Part shown: piece after piece, positions 43,063-54,600 of the stretch
Numbering within the stretch: the first letter of the stretch is position 1
How the letters are laid out: the number at the start of each line of letters is the position of its first letter
Assembly: GCF_003122215.1 (NCBI RefSeq)
Contig: NZ_QEYD01000013.1
Location: forward strand, 1 to 64,000
From: Pararhodobacter marinus
GTDB lineage: Bacteria; Pseudomonadota; Alphaproteobacteria; Rhodobacterales; Rhodobacteraceae
Reading direction: 5' to 3'
DNA length: 64,000 nt
Made by a program: the position numbers and the translations under genes
The notes under the pieces: generated by a model
Database searches by the model: none
The model's input: only the letters and a program-made list of their open reading frames with translations
Told to the model about the DNA's origin: nothing

Positions 43063-44280
43063 TCAGGCCTCTTTGGGACGCATCGACAGCCAGATCAGCG
43101 CGCCCCCGGCCAGCACCAGGAACGGGATCATCGACAGATTCACCAGCTGCCACCCGGTCTGCACATCCGAGCCCGAGCAGTTCATCAACTGCCCCGACCC
43201 CAGCGAGGCCACGGTGACGCCGCCGAAGACGATGGCGTCGTTGACACCCTGGATGCGCCCGCGCTCGGCCGGGGAATGGGCGCGCGCCAGCATCGTCGTG
43301 CCGCCGATGAAGCCGAAATTCCAGCCGATGCCCAGAAGGATCAGCGCGATGAAGAAATGCTCCAGCTCGACCCCCGACAACGCCACCGCGCCACTGCCCA
43401 CCAGGATCAGGAGGCCCGCGGCGATGATCTTCTCGACACCGAAACGGGCGATCAGGTGGCCGGTGAAGAAGGACGGTGCATACATCGCCAGCACATGGGC
43501 CGAAACGATATCGGCGGCATTCGCGGTCTCGAAACCGCAGCCGACAACCGCCAGCGGGGTCGAGGTCATCACCAGGTTCATCAGCGCGTAGCTGACGGTG
43601 GCGCAGATGATGGCGACGACGATCATCGGCTCGCGCAGCAATTCCCCGCGCGTGCGCCCGACGATCTGCGCGCCCTTGACCGGCGCGGGGGGCTTGGGGA
43701 TGTCGAGGAAGGCAAACAGCCACATACCCACCAGGTTGACGACGATCACGCCCAGATAGGTGCCCAGGAAGGGCACGACCATCGATTCGGCCGTCACCTT
43801 GACCAGCTGCGGCCCGATGATGGCGGCCAAGAGCCCGCCCGCCATGACATAGCTGATCGCCTTGGGCTTGTAGGCGTCGGAGGCGGTATCGGTCGCGGCG
43901 AAGCGGTAGAAACCCTGTCCGGACATGTAGATGCCGGTGAACAGCGCGCCGATGACGAACAGCAGGAACGAGCCGTTGAGCAGCCCCAGCGCGCCGATCG
44001 CTGCCCCGACCGCGCCCGCGAACGAGCCCAGCACGAAGCCCGCGCGCCGTCCCCGGCGCTGCATGAAGGCCGACATCGGCGCGGCCGACAGCATCGAGCC
44101 CAGAACCGCCGCCGAGATGGGTAGCGTCGCCCAGCAGGGATTCGGGGCCAGCGCCTGACCGGCAAGCCCGGCGGTAGTGAAGATCATCGGCATCTGCGCG
44201 CCGAGGATCGCCTGCGCGGCCACCAGAACGGTCACGTTGCGCTTGGCGCGGCTGTCATCGAGGGGCGTCGTCGTATCCAT
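43063..44280 (-). CDS. Major facilitator superfamily transporter
   Basis: A 405-aa protein with about 12 hydrophobic helices and the basic loop between helices 2 and 3 (FMQRRGRRAGFVLG), the usual MFS signature region. Examples of membrane segments are AAVLGSMLSAAPMSAFM and LLFVIGALFTGIYMSGQG. The substrate cannot be predicted. No adjacent gene suggests one; ilvC on the same strand ends 265 bp upstream. Confidence 0.88.
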   Translation of the reverse strand: MDTTTPLDDSRAKRNVTVLVAAQAILGAQMPMIFTTAGLAGQALAPNPCWATLPISAAVLGSMLSAAPMSAFMQRRGRRAGFVLGSFAGAVGAAIGALGLLNGSFLLFVIGALFTGIYMSGQGFYRFAATDTASDAYKPKAISYVMAGGLLAAIIGPQLVKVTAESMVVPFLGTYLGVIVVNLVGMWLFAFLDIPKPPAPVKGAQIVGRTRGELLREPMIVVAIICATVSYALMNLVMTSTPLAVVGCGFETANAADIVSAHVLAMYAPSFFTGHLIARFGVEKIIAAGLLILVGSGAVALSGVELEHFFIALILLGIGWNFGFIGGTTMLARAHSPAERGRIQGVNDAIVFGGVTVASLGSGQLMNCSGSDVQTGWQLVNLSMIPFLVLAGGALIWLSMRPKEA

Positions 44281-44495
44281 GCCCCGGGGTTAGCGCGCGG
44301 ATTGCACGAAAGGAAGCGCAATTCTTCACAGTTGAAACACTTGTGGCGCAACGTCGCGGGGCGCGCGCGCGTCGCTCCCACCCACCCGCCCCGCTCGCGC
44401 GCGCATTCCTCCCAAAGCCCGAGCGCGGCGCGGGCGATGAGGAAAAGGGCGCGCAGCCTCCCCGCCGCGCGCCCCTCCGTCTACGCGCCGGACGC

Positions 44496-44520
44496 GTAGG
44501 GTGCGTGCTCGCACGCACCG
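44496..44520 (+). repeat. Palindromic repeat family 2, copy 2
   Basis: GTAGGGTGCGTGC-TC-GCACGCACCG, 25 bp, followed by TTTTG on the plus strand. It matches the copy at 28011-28036 except for the loop and lies just past the 3' end of ilvC (minus strand). Confidence 0.7.
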
Positions 44521-44544
44521 TTTTGTCGCAATCAGTCGCGCGCC

Positions 44545-45660
<1,116 letters not shown>

Positions 45661-45700
45661 TCATGTTCCATTCGCATAGGGGCAGAAAGGCGGGATTTTC

Positions 45701-46159
45701 ATGCAGGCCGACGACACCGACCGCCGCCTTCTGCGCCACCTGCAGGCCGATCCCGCCCAACCGGTGGCCGAACTCGCGCGGCGCGCCAACATGACCGAGG
45801 CCACCGCCTCGCGCCGGCTCGAACGGCTGCGCAAACGCGGGATCCTGAAGGGCACGCAGGCGATCATCGACTGGCGCGCGCTGGGCTGGGAGGTTGAGGT
45901 CTCCCTGCGGATCACGCTCGACAAGACCGATCCGCGCGCCTTCGACGGCTTCCTCGCCGCCGCCCGCCTTGTCCCCGAAGTGCTGGAAATCCAGACCTTC
46001 CTCGGCCGCGTCGATGTGCGTCTCAACGTGATCGCCCGCGACATGGACCATTACCGCGAGATCTACCGCGCCCGCATCCTGACCCTGCCGCATATCGCCG
46101 ATATCGAGGCCCTGATGCACGTGGCCGAGATCAAGCGCGGCGAAAGCCTGCCGCTGTGA
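45701..46159 (+). CDS. Lrp/AsnC-family regulator divergent from ilvC
   Basis: A 152-aa regulator with N-terminal helix-turn-helix (QPVAELARRANMTEATASRRLERL) and C-terminal RAM domain (EVSLRITLDKTDPRAF and onwards). It shares a 133-bp gap with ilvC, so control of ilvC in response to a branched-chain amino acid is plausible from context. Lrp family members are typically autoregulated. A second family member follows 121 bp downstream. Confidence 0.9.
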   Translation: MQADDTDRRLLRHLQADPAQPVAELARRANMTEATASRRLERLRKRGILKGTQAIIDWRALGWEVEVSLRITLDKTDPRAFDGFLAAARLVPEVLEIQTFLGRVDVRLNVIARDMDHYREIYRARILTLPHIADIEALMHVAEIKRGESLPL

Positions 46160-46163
46160 GCCG

Positions 46164-46232
46164 CATCTTTGTTCCGGAAATATCCCGGGGGGTGAGGCGC
46201 GCAGCGCCGAGGGGGGCAGCGCCCCCCTGCTG
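46164..46232 (-). repeat. Intergenic repeat family 1, copy D
   Basis: On the minus strand: GGGGGGCGCTGCCCCCC hairpin, then CCCCGGGATATTTCCGGAAC and AAAGATG. It lies between two same-strand Lrp genes, the only copy in the window not in a convergent gap. Its presence suggests the two genes are separate transcripts. Confidence 0.75.
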
Positions 46233-46280
46233 GGTCGCCCGCAGCAAAGCAAGGGCGAAACCCCTCACCCGGAGGGCCGT

Positions 46281-46739
46281 GTGATGATCGATCTCGACGA
46301 AACCGACCGCGCGATCCTGCGCGCTCTGGCGGGCGATGCTACGCTCAGCGCGGGCGCGCTGGGGCGTCAGCTGGGCCTCAGCCAGCCCGCGACATGGCGG
46401 CGAATCCGGCGCCTGACCGAGGCCGGCGCGCTGGCCGGGCGGCGGCTGGTTCTGGACCGCGCGGCTTTGGGCTTCGGGGTGACGGTGTTTCTGGGCGTGA
46501 CGCTTGCTGCCAAGGGCCGCGTCAGCCTCGAGGATTTCGAACGCGCGGTCTCGGCCATCCCCGAGGTGCAGACGGTCCAGCATGTGCTGGGCCTCTACGA
46601 TTACCGCCTGCGGGTCGTGGCCCGCGACATCGCCGATTTCGAGCGGGTTCTGCGGCGACGGATCATGACGCTGCCGGGCGTGGGCGCGGTCGATGCCAAT
46701 GTGCTGCTGAGCGAAGAGCGCAGGCCGGGGCCGCTTTAG
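46281..46739 (+). CDS. Second Lrp/AsnC-family regulator
   Basis: A 152-aa paralogue of the preceding regulator: helix-turn-helix (LSAGALGRQLGLSQPATWRRIRRLTE) and RAM domain (VTVFLGVTLAAKGRVSL and onwards). A second ATG directly after the first (46284) is an equal candidate start. The target is unknown; the nearest unlinked genes are the amidase (convergent) and the first regulator. The pair may bind together or respond to different amino acids. Confidence 0.88.
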   Translation: MMIDLDETDRAILRALAGDATLSAGALGRQLGLSQPATWRRIRRLTEAGALAGRRLVLDRAALGFGVTVFLGVTLAAKGRVSLEDFERAVSAIPEVQTVQHVLGLYDYRLRVVARDIADFERVLRRRIMTLPGVGAVDANVLLSEERRPGPL

Positions 46740-46746
46740 GCCAAGG

Positions 46747-47391
46747 TCAGGACAAACGCGCGACCGCGTCGGCGACGGCACGGTCCATGGCGCTTTCAGG
46801 CCCGGTCGCACCGGGGCGGAACCGCAGGCGAAAGGCCGCAAGGCGCAGCTCGGGCGCGACATCGGGATAGCCGATGCGGTCGAGCGAGGCGGCAAGCGGC
46901 GCATCTGGATCGCCCGGCGCCTCGGGCCAGATCGCCAGCCCCTGAAGCGCCAGCCTGCGCCAGTCGAAACGCGGACCGGGATCGACCTTGCGACCGGGCG
47001 CCATGTCGGAATGGGCGATGACGCCCTGCGGGGCGATGCGCCAGCGCGGCAGAAGGCCGGCCAGCAGCGACTCGAGCGTCCGCATCAGCGGCGCCGCGAA
47101 GGGGCTCTGGCCGTCATTGTCCAGCTCGATGCCGATGGAGCGGGAATTGACGTCGCCGCGCCCCAGCCACGCGCCCGCCCCGGCATGCCAGGCGCGCATC
47201 TCTTCCTCGACCATCTGCCACAGCGTGCCGTCCCGGCCGATCAGGTAATGCGCCGAGACCTCGGCCGCGGGGTCGGACAGCCGGTCGAGCGCGGCCTCGG
47301 CCGAGCGCATCTCGGTGAAATGCACGACGACCAGTTCGGGCCGCAGCCCGTCGCGGCGCGGGCCGAAATTGGGCGAGGGATGGCGGCGCAT
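46747..47391 (-). CDS. N-acetylmuramoyl-L-alanine amidase (AmpD-like, Amidase_2)
   Basis: A 214-aa protein with an Amidase_2 domain: VVVHFTEM (zinc histidine), YLIGRDGTLWQMV, SIGIELDND and IAHSDMAPGRKVDPGPRFDW (zinc histidine and aspartate). No signal peptide is seen, so it is probably cytosolic and acts on recycled anhydro-muropeptides like AmpD. The start is the ATG at 47391, overlapping the stop of the upstream lipoprotein gene by one base. Translational coupling with that lipoprotein is likely. Confidence 0.88.
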   Translation of the reverse strand: MRRHPSPNFGPRRDGLRPELVVVHFTEMRSAEAALDRLSDPAAEVSAHYLIGRDGTLWQMVEEEMRAWHAGAGAWLGRGDVNSRSIGIELDNDGQSPFAAPLMRTLESLLAGLLPRWRIAPQGVIAHSDMAPGRKVDPGPRFDWRRLALQGLAIWPEAPGDPDAPLAASLDRIGYPDVAPELRLAAFRLRFRPGATGPESAMDRAVADAVARLS

Positions 47392-48275
47392 CAGCGCCGC
47401 GCCACCGCCTGTCGCAGCGGGGTCGGATCCCACCAGCAGGCAAAGCCGTCGCCGTCGGGATCGAGGTTGTCGCGGTCGCGATCCGGGCCGCCCGCTTCCA
47501 GGAAGGCGCGCTGGGCGGCGTCCTGGTTGCGGAAGCGCAGGCAATTGTCCTGCCACGACGACCAGCGCATCGGGTTGATGCGGCGATAGACCTCGGTGCC
47601 CGGCGCATGGGGCGTGGCCAGCGCGTATTCCATCAGGTTCGGGCCGCCCGTTTCCGAGGGCGGCGGGACCGAGCCCACGGTCACGATCTGCGCGGGTGCG
47701 GGGCCTGCGCCCTGCGCGCCGGGCGGGGTGCTGGCATCGGCGTGATAGGTCTGCGCGTCGCGGATACCCTGTTGCGGCGCCTGTCCGGCCACCGGCGTGG
47801 CCGAGAAGGCCGCGCCGGTCTGCATCGGCGCTTGGAGAGGCGCCTGCTGGGGGGCCTGCACCGGGGCGGGCGCCGGCTGGGCCGCTGCGGTCTGCACAGG
47901 CGCCGCCGGGCCGGGCGCCGCCTGAACCGGCGCGAGGGTCTGCGTTTCGATCCGGGTGCCGCCTGCCGGGGCGGGTCGTTCGCGGCGCGGGATCGCATCG
48001 ACGGTCGAGGGCGCGCGCGCTGGCATCGAGGCGGGCGGCAGGATCGGCGTCTGGTTGGGGTTCTCGGCGCTTTGCGGCGGTACCGAATAGGGGATGCCCG
48101 AATGCCCGACCGATCGCGACGAGGCGGGCGGTGCGGACGAGCGGTCGCGCAGGTAGCGCTGGTAATCGCCGAAGCCCACTCCCGTGGTGGTCATGGATGC
48201 GTAACTATCACGTCCTGCGGAGCATCCCGCCAACCCCAACAGGGCCAGCGGAACCGCCAGTACCAAAAAGCGCAT
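47391..48275 (-). CDS. Proline/alanine/glutamine-rich lipoprotein with Excalibur-like C-terminus
   Basis: A 294-aa lipoprotein: signal peptide with lipobox LAGC and lipidated Cys18. Residues ~30-220 are low-complexity and rich in Pro, Ala, Gln, probably a flexible spacer. The C-terminal ~50 residues include NCLRFRNQDAAQRAF and RDNLDPDGDGFACWWDP, similar to the Excalibur calcium-binding motif (DxDxDGxxC). It may reach from a membrane towards peptidoglycan. It is coupled to the amidase gene, which suggests a wall-related role. Function unknown. Confidence 0.82.
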   Translation of the reverse strand: MRFLVLAVPLALLGLAGCSAGRDSYASMTTTGVGFGDYQRYLRDRSSAPPASSRSVGHSGIPYSVPPQSAENPNQTPILPPASMPARAPSTVDAIPRRERPAPAGGTRIETQTLAPVQAAPGPAAPVQTAAAQPAPAPVQAPQQAPLQAPMQTGAAFSATPVAGQAPQQGIRDAQTYHADASTPPGAQGAGPAPAQIVTVGSVPPPSETGGPNLMEYALATPHAPGTEVYRRINPMRWSSWQDNCLRFRNQDAAQRAFLEAGGPDRDRDNLDPDGDGFACWWDPTPLRQAVARR

Positions 48276-48319
48276 GTCTGCCTCTGCTCGATCTTGTTCT
48301 TGATCTTATGCAGGGAAGA

Positions 48320-49804
48320 TTACCACCATTTGCCCGGTTTGGAAACAAAACCTGCCGCGTCTTCAAGAACCTGCGCCGTGTTCAGCAGATCCGCCTCGCC
48401 CCAGGGCCGGCCGATCAGCTGCAACCCCAGCGGGAGACCCCTGGCATCCAGACCCGTGGGCAGCGCCACGCCGGGCAGCCCGGCCAGGTTGACGGTCACG
48501 GTGAAGACGTCGTTGAGATACATCTGCACCGGGTCGGCATCCTTCATCTCGCCCAGTCCGAAGGCGGCCGAAGGGGTGGCGGGCGTCAGGATCGCGTCGA
48601 CGCCCTCGGCGAAGACATCGTCGAAATCCTTCTTGATCAGCGCACGGACCTTGCGGGCCTTGTTGTAATAGGCGTCGTAGAAGCCCGCCGACAGCACATA
48701 GGTGCCGACCATCACCCGGCGCTGCACTTCCGGGCCGAAGCCCTCGGCGCGGGTCTTCTCGTACATCTCGGTGATGCCGTCGCCCGCTTCCAGCGTGGCG
48801 CGGTGGCCGAAGCGCACGCCATCATAGCGCGCAAGGTTCGACGAGGCCTCGGCCGGGGCGATGACGTAATAGGTAGGCAGCGCGTATTTGGTATGCGGCA
48901 GCGAGATCCAACGTATTTTCGCCCCCGCTGCTTTGAGCATCTCTGTGCCGTCTGCCCAAAGGTTCCTGATTTCCTGAGGCATCCCATCAATCGAATACTC
49001 TTCAGGAATGCCAATCGTTTTCCCACGAATGTCCCCCGTCAGCGCGGCTTCGAAATCCGGCACGGGCAGGTCAGCGCTGGTCGAATCCTTGGGGTCGTGG
49101 CCGCACATCGCGCCCAGCATGATCGCCGAGTCGCGCACCGTCTTGGTCATCGGCCCGGCCTGATCGAGCGACGAGGCAAAGGCGACGATCCCCCAGCGCG
49201 AGCAGCGCCCATAGGTCGGCTTGATGCCCACGGTGCCGGTAAAGGCGGCGGGCTGGCGGATCGAGCCGCCGGTATCCGTGCCGGTCGCGCCCAGGCACAG
49301 ATCCGCGGCGATCGCCGCCGCCGAGCCGCCCGACGAGCCGCCGGGTGTCAGCGCCGTGTCGTCATTGCCGCGCCGCCACGGGTTGACCGCGTTGCCGTAG
49401 CACGAGGTTTCGTTGGACGAGCCCATGGCGAATTCGTCCATGTTCAGCTTGCCCAGCATGACCGCGCCCGCATCGCGCAGCTGCGCCGAGACGGTGGATT
49501 CGTATTCGGGGCGGAAGCCGTTCAGGATGTTGGACGCCGCCTGCGAGGGCACGCCCTCGGTGCAGAACAGGTCCTTGATGCCCACCGGGATGCCGCACAT
49601 GGCGGGCGCGTCGCCCTTTGCAAGGCGCGCATCGGCGGCCTTCGCGCGTTCCAGCGCGATCTCGGGCGTCTTGTGCACGAAGGCATTGAGCGCATCGGCG
49701 GCGTCGATGGCCTTCAGGCAGGCCTCGGTCAGGTCGACCGAAGTTACCTCGCCCTTTTTCAGGCGGTCGCGCGCTTCGGCGATTGTCAGTTCGTTCAGGC
49801 TCAT
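48320..49804 (-). CDS. gatA: Asp-tRNA(Asn)/Glu-tRNA(Gln) amidotransferase subunit A
   Basis: A 494-aa amidase-signature protein. The Ser-cisSer-Lys triad is visible in VGIKDLF (Lys), the [15 protein letters not shown] block and [10 protein letters not shown] (serines). It releases ammonia from glutamine for transamidation of mischarged tRNA, with GatB and GatC. It overlaps the 3' end of gatC by 4 bp. gatB is not in the window, which is usual in alphaproteobacteria. Confidence 0.97.
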   Translation of the reverse strand: MSLNELTIAEARDRLKKGEVTSVDLTEACLKAIDAADALNAFVHKTPEIALERAKAADARLAKGDAPAMCGIPVGIKDLFCTEGVPSQAASNILNGFRPEYESTVSAQLRDAGAVMLGKLNMDEFAMGSSNETSCYGNAVNPWRRGNDDTALTPGGSSGGSAAAIAADLCLGATGTDTGGSIRQPAAFTGTVGIKPTYGRCSRWGIVAFASSLDQAGPMTKTVRDSAIMLGAMCGHDPKDSTSADLPVPDFEAALTGDIRGKTIGIPEEYSIDGMPQEIRNLWADGTEMLKAAGAKIRWISLPHTKYALPTYYVIAPAEASSNLARYDGVRFGHRATLEAGDGITEMYEKTRAEGFGPEVQRRVMVGTYVLSAGFYDAYYNKARKVRALIKKDFDDVFAEGVDAILTPATPSAAFGLGEMKDADPVQMYLNDVFTVTVNLAGLPGVALPTGLDARGLPLGLQLIGRPWGEADLLNTAQVLEDAAGFVSKPGKWW

Positions 49805-50091
49805 TCCACCACCTTCGGCACGGCAAAGAAGCCCTCGCGGGCATCGGGGGCGTTCGACAGGATCTTGTTCTGGATATCACCGTCGGTCACGGCGTCCGGA
49901 CGGCGTTTCAGGCGCATCGGCGTGACCGAGGTCATCGGCTCGACGCCGGTCACATCGACTTCGCCGAGCTGCTCCATGAAGGTCAGGATGCCGGACAATT
50001 CCTGCGCCAGTTGCGGCAGGCTGTCGTCGGCGACGCGGATGCGGGCGAGTTTCGCCACCCGGCGCGCGGTCTCGATGTCGATGGTGGACAT
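49801..50091 (-). CDS. gatC: Asp-tRNA(Asn)/Glu-tRNA(Gln) amidotransferase subunit C
   Basis: A 96-aa subunit that stabilises GatA-GatB. It begins [18 protein letters not shown] at the ATG at 50091 (GGAGAGACCC upstream) and ends with the conserved [17 protein letters not shown] tail. A longer opening from 50220 lacks homology to the family and is rejected. gatC-gatA is the expected order. Confidence 0.95.
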   Translation of the reverse strand: MSTIDIETARRVAKLARIRVADDSLPQLAQELSGILTFMEQLGEVDVTGVEPMTSVTPMRLKRRPDAVTDGDIQNKILSNAPDAREGFFAVPKVVE

Positions 50092-50321
50092 GGGTCTCTC
50101 CGGCAGGATCGGACGGGAACGGATAGGGGTCGCAGTGGGGTTTAGCGATGCCCGCGCTAAGGCGCAAGCAGGGGCGGGGGCGGACGCGCCGCAAAGCCGG
50201 GCCTTTGCGCCGACGGACAAGGCAGAACGCGGAACGGGCGGCGCTGCGGCATCGGTGCGGCTTGCCGTGAAGGTAAGGCGCGCTTAGCCTGCCGGTGGCG
50301 GGGATCGCAGGAGAGCAACCG

Positions 50322-51620
50322 ATGCGCAGAAGTCTGGCCCTGGTGATGTTCGTGGCGCCGATCGTGCTGGGCGGGGCGATCGCCGCGCGGCTGGTGGCGC
50401 AGGCGCCCGCGCCCGGGCGGGTCGTGTCCACCGATGCGGGGCTGGCCGTCCGGGTCATCCCGGTCGAGCCCCGCGATCTGGTACCGGTGGCGCAGGGCTG
50501 GGGCAATGTGCGCCCGGCCGAAACCTGGAGCGCGATCAGCGAGGTGCGCGGCGCGGTGATCTGGCAGGCGCCCGATCTGGAAACCGGGATGCTGGCGCGC
50601 GAGGGCGACGTGCTGATGCGCATCGATCCCGCCGATTACGAGCTGGCCATCGCGCAGGCCGAGGCGGATCTGGCCTCGCTCGGGGCCGAGCGCGCGCAGC
50701 TTGAAGCCGAAGAGCAGAATACCCGCCGGGTGCTGGAGCTGGAACAGGCGCGGCTGGCGCTGAGCGAATCCGACGCGCAGCGCACGCGCGAGCTGGTGTC
50801 GCAGGGGACCGCGCCCGCCGCGCGCGGGGACGAGGCCGAGCGCGCGGTGCTGGCCGCGCGGCGCGTCGTGGTCGAATTGCAGAACGCGCTGGCGCTGATC
50901 GGCCCCCGGCAGGACCGGCTGGAGGCGCAGCGCGCGCGGACCGAGGCGGCCCTGGCCCGGGCGCGGCGCGATCTGGCGCATACCGAGATCACCGCGCCCT
51001 TCGATCTGCGCATCACGCAGGCCCCGGTCGAGCGCTATCAGGTGGTTGCCACCGGGCAGGTTCTGGTCGCGGGCGAGGGGCTGGCCCAGGCCGAGGTCGT
51101 CGCGCAGGTGCCGATTGCCGCGTTCCAGCGGATGCTGTCGGGGATCGAATTCGACGGCGGCATTCTGGAGGCGCTGGATGCCGGCCGGACCGAGGCCGTG
51201 TCGGTCCTGGTCGAGCCGGTCTCGAATCCCGGTCAGGTCTGGGAAGGGAGGCTGTCGCGCGTCGAGCCGGCGCTGGACCCGCAGGCGCGCACGGTTCAGG
51301 CGGTCATCACCGTGGATGATCCGTTCGAAGGCGCCCGTCCGCCCGAGCGCATCCCGCTGATCGCCAACCTGCAGGCGCAGGTCACGCTGACCGGCCCGGC
51401 GATGCAGGGGGTGATCGCGGTTCCGGCCTCGGCGGTGCATGGGGGCGTGGTGTACCTGATGGATTCCGATGCCCGTCTGGAGTTGCGACCGGTCGAGATC
51501 GCCTTCCGACAGGGCGATCTGGCGGTGATCGACAGCGGGCTCGAAGCGGGCGAGGGGCTCATCACGGACGACATCGCCCCGGCGATCCCGGGGATGCCCT
51601 TGCGGGCGGTGACCCCGTGA
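50322..51620 (+). CDS. RND efflux periplasmic adaptor (membrane fusion protein)
   Basis: A 432-aa adaptor with an N-terminal membrane anchor or signal (LALVMFVAPIVLGGAIAARL). Lipoyl halves flank a coiled-coil hairpin of about 100 residues (ELAIAQAEADLASLGAERAQ onwards), followed by beta-barrel and membrane-proximal domains. The start is the ATG at 50322 with a CAGGAGAG ribosome binding site. The stop overlaps the GTG start of the RND pump gene, so the two are co-translated. No outer membrane channel gene is adjacent. Confidence 0.9.
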   Translation: MRRSLALVMFVAPIVLGGAIAARLVAQAPAPGRVVSTDAGLAVRVIPVEPRDLVPVAQGWGNVRPAETWSAISEVRGAVIWQAPDLETGMLAREGDVLMRIDPADYELAIAQAEADLASLGAERAQLEAEEQNTRRVLELEQARLALSESDAQRTRELVSQGTAPAARGDEAERAVLAARRVVVELQNALALIGPRQDRLEAQRARTEAALARARRDLAHTEITAPFDLRITQAPVERYQVVATGQVLVAGEGLAQAEVVAQVPIAAFQRMLSGIEFDGGILEALDAGRTEAVSVLVEPVSNPGQVWEGRLSRVEPALDPQARTVQAVITVDDPFEGARPPERIPLIANLQAQVTLTGPAMQGVIAVPASAVHGGVVYLMDSDARLELRPVEIAFRQGDLAVIDSGLEAGEGLITDDIAPAIPGMPLRAVTP

Positions 51621-54600
51621 TCCGCTGGTTCACGGGCCATCCCACGGCGGCCAACCTGCTGTTGGTGCTGTTTCTGGCGATGGGCGCGCTGTCACTGCCC
51701 GCGCTGATCCGCGAGACATTCCCCGATTTCCGCGACACTGAGGTCGAGATCACCGTGCCCTATCGCGGGGCCTCGGCCTCCGAGGTCGAAGAGGCGATCT
51801 GCCGTCCGCTCTGGGACGCCGTGCAGGGCGTCGAGGCGCTGGACGAGCTGCGCTGCACGGCGCAGGACAACCGCGCGCGCGCGGTGGCAGTGATGGACGA
51901 GGGCGGCGACCCGATCCGTTTCGTTAACGCGCTTCGCACCGAGATCGGCGCCATCGACAGCTTCCCCGCGCGGGCCGAAGCGCCGCTGGTGCGCGAATTG
52001 CACCGCACGGACGGCGTGGCCTCGGTCGCGGTGTCGGGCGACCTGCCGCTGCACGAGCTTGACCTGTTCGCCGAAGGGCTGGCCGACCGGCTGTCTGCCC
52101 TGCCCGAGATCGCACAGGTCACGCTGTCGGGGCTGGGCGAGCGGCAGTTCCGTATCGAGGCCGAGCGTGCAGTGCTGGCGCAATACGGACTGACGCCCGC
52201 GCGGCTGGCCGATGTGCTGTCGGCCCAGAGCCTCGACCAGCCGAGCGGCGCGCTGCTGACGCCCGGGGGCGATCTGCAGCTTCGCCTGACCGAGAGCCGC
52301 CGCACGCTGGACGAGCTGGCCGCGCTGCCGGTGCTGGTGCAGGACAATGGGGCGCGGCTGGTGCTGGGCGATGTCGCGACGATCCGCGAAGCGCACGACC
52401 CGGCCGAGGAACGCGCCTATCTCGACGGCGCACCCGCGATCCTGCTCGAAATCCACAAGCCGCGCGGCACGGACGCGCTGCGCGCGCTCGAAGCCCTGCG
52501 CGGCGAGGTGGCGCAGACGCGCCGGACCCTGCCGCCCAGTCTGAACGTCGAGATCGTGCAGGACACGACCAGCATCGTGCGCGACCGTCTGGCGATGCTG
52601 ATCCGCAACGGCGTGGCGGGGCTGGTGCTGGTCGTGCTGGTCATGTCGCTGTTCTTCCGGCCCGGCCTTGCGCTCTGGGCGGCGATGGGGCTGCCGGTGG
52701 CAATGGCCGGGGCGCTTGTGATGATGTCGCTGACCGGCCTGACGCTGAACATGATCACGATGGTCGCGCTGCTGATGGCCATCGGCATCGTCATGGACGA
52801 TTCGATCGTTCTGTCGGATTCCATCGCCGTCGAAGCCGCAAAGGGCGACGGGCTGGAGGGCGTCGTGCGTGGCGTCCGGTTGGTGGCGCCGGGGGTCTTT
52901 GCGTCCTTCCTGACCACGGTGGCGATCTTTGCACCCCTGTCCTTTCTGGCCGGGACGCTGGGCAAGGTGCTGCAGGTCCTGCCCCTGGTGCTGATCGCGG
53001 CTCTGGCCGCCAGCCTGATCGAGGCTTTCCTGATCCTGCCGCGCCATCTGCGCCACGAGGCCGAGCGCGCGGGCAAACCGCCCGGCGGGTTCCGCCGCCG
53101 CTTCGATGCCGGCGTCGATCACCTGCGCGAAGGGCTGGGCCGCGTGGCCGATCTGGCGATCCGTGCGCGCTACCTGACGACCGGGCTGGCCATCGGCGCG
53201 CTGATCGTGACCCTTGGCGCGGTGGGCGGCGGCGTGGTCAAGCGCGAGGCTTTGCCCGATATCGACGGCGACGTGCTGGAAGCGCGGCTCCTGATGCCGC
53301 AGGGCACGCCGCTTGCCCGCACCGCGGAAGCCGTGGCGCAGATCGAGGCGGCGCTCGTGCAGGTGAATGCCGATCTGACGCCCGATCAGCCCGAGGGCCA
53401 GCCGCTCGTCGTGCGGCGGATCACGCGGTTCAACCGCAATGTCTCGGCCGGAGAGCAGGGCGCGCATGTCGCGACAATCAGCGCCGATCTGCTGAGCGCC
53501 GAGATCCGCGCGACCTCGCTTGACGACATCGCCGAGGCGTGGCGACAGACGATCGGGCCGCTGGCCGGGGCCTCGTCCCTGGTGATCGCCGAGCCGGGGA
53601 TCGGGCCGCAGGGCGTGGCGATCGAGCTTCGGCTCATGCATCCCGATCTGGAAGTGCTGCACGCACAGGGGGCGCGGGTTCTGGCCGAGCTGGGCAGCTA
53701 TGCCGGCATCCGCAACGCGATGCTGAACCTGCGCCCGGGCAAGCCCGAATTGCGCCTGACGCTGACCGAAACCGCACCGGGTCTGGGCCTCACGGCGGCC
53801 GATGTGGCCGGGCAGTTGCGCGCGGCCTTTCTGGGCGCCACGCTGGACGATGTGCGCACCGGCGCCATCGCGCACGAAGTCGAGCTGATCCTTGCGCCCG
53901 GCGACCGCGACGCGCTGGGCGACCTGCAGGATTTCCGCTTTCAGGTGTCCGGCGGGCGCGAGGTGCCTTTCGACAGCGTGTTGCGCATGGAAGAGGCGCG
54001 CGGCTGGGGCACGATCACGCAGGTCAACGGCGCGCGCAGCGTGACGGTGCAGGCCGATATCGACCCGCGTCTGGGCAATGCCGATGCGATCACCGCCGCC
54101 CTGCGCGCGACGATACTGGACGAGATGACCACGACGATACCGGGCCTGAGGGTCTCGGTCGAAGGGCAGGCCGCCAATCTGGCCGAGACGGCGGGGTCGA
54201 TCCTGCGCGGTTTCCTGCTGGGATTGCTGGGGATCTACCTGATCCTGTCCTTCCAGTTCCGCAGCTATGTCGAGCCGGTGATCGTGATGATGACGATCCC
54301 GCTGGCCTTTCTGGGCGTGGTCTGGGGCCACTGGGCGACGGGCTACGACATTTCGATGCCGTCGATGATGGGCGCGGCGTCGCTGGCAGGGATCGTGGTC
54401 AACAACGCCATCCTGCTGGTCGAGGTCACGAAGGCCCGCGCCGCCGAGGGCCTGTCATTGGCGGCGTCAGCGGGGCAGGCGGTTCGCGCACGGGTGCGGC
54501 CCATCGTGATTACGGTCGCCACAACGGTGATCGGCATGGTGCCGCTTCTGGCCGAGACCTCGCTTCAGGCGCAGGTTCTCAAGCCGCTGGTCGTGAGCGT

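Noticed and set aside
51692-54331. Minus-strand open frame of 879 codons opposite the RND pump gene
   Set aside because: Antisense shadow of a well-supported gene; Arg/Gln/His-rich composition without motifs.
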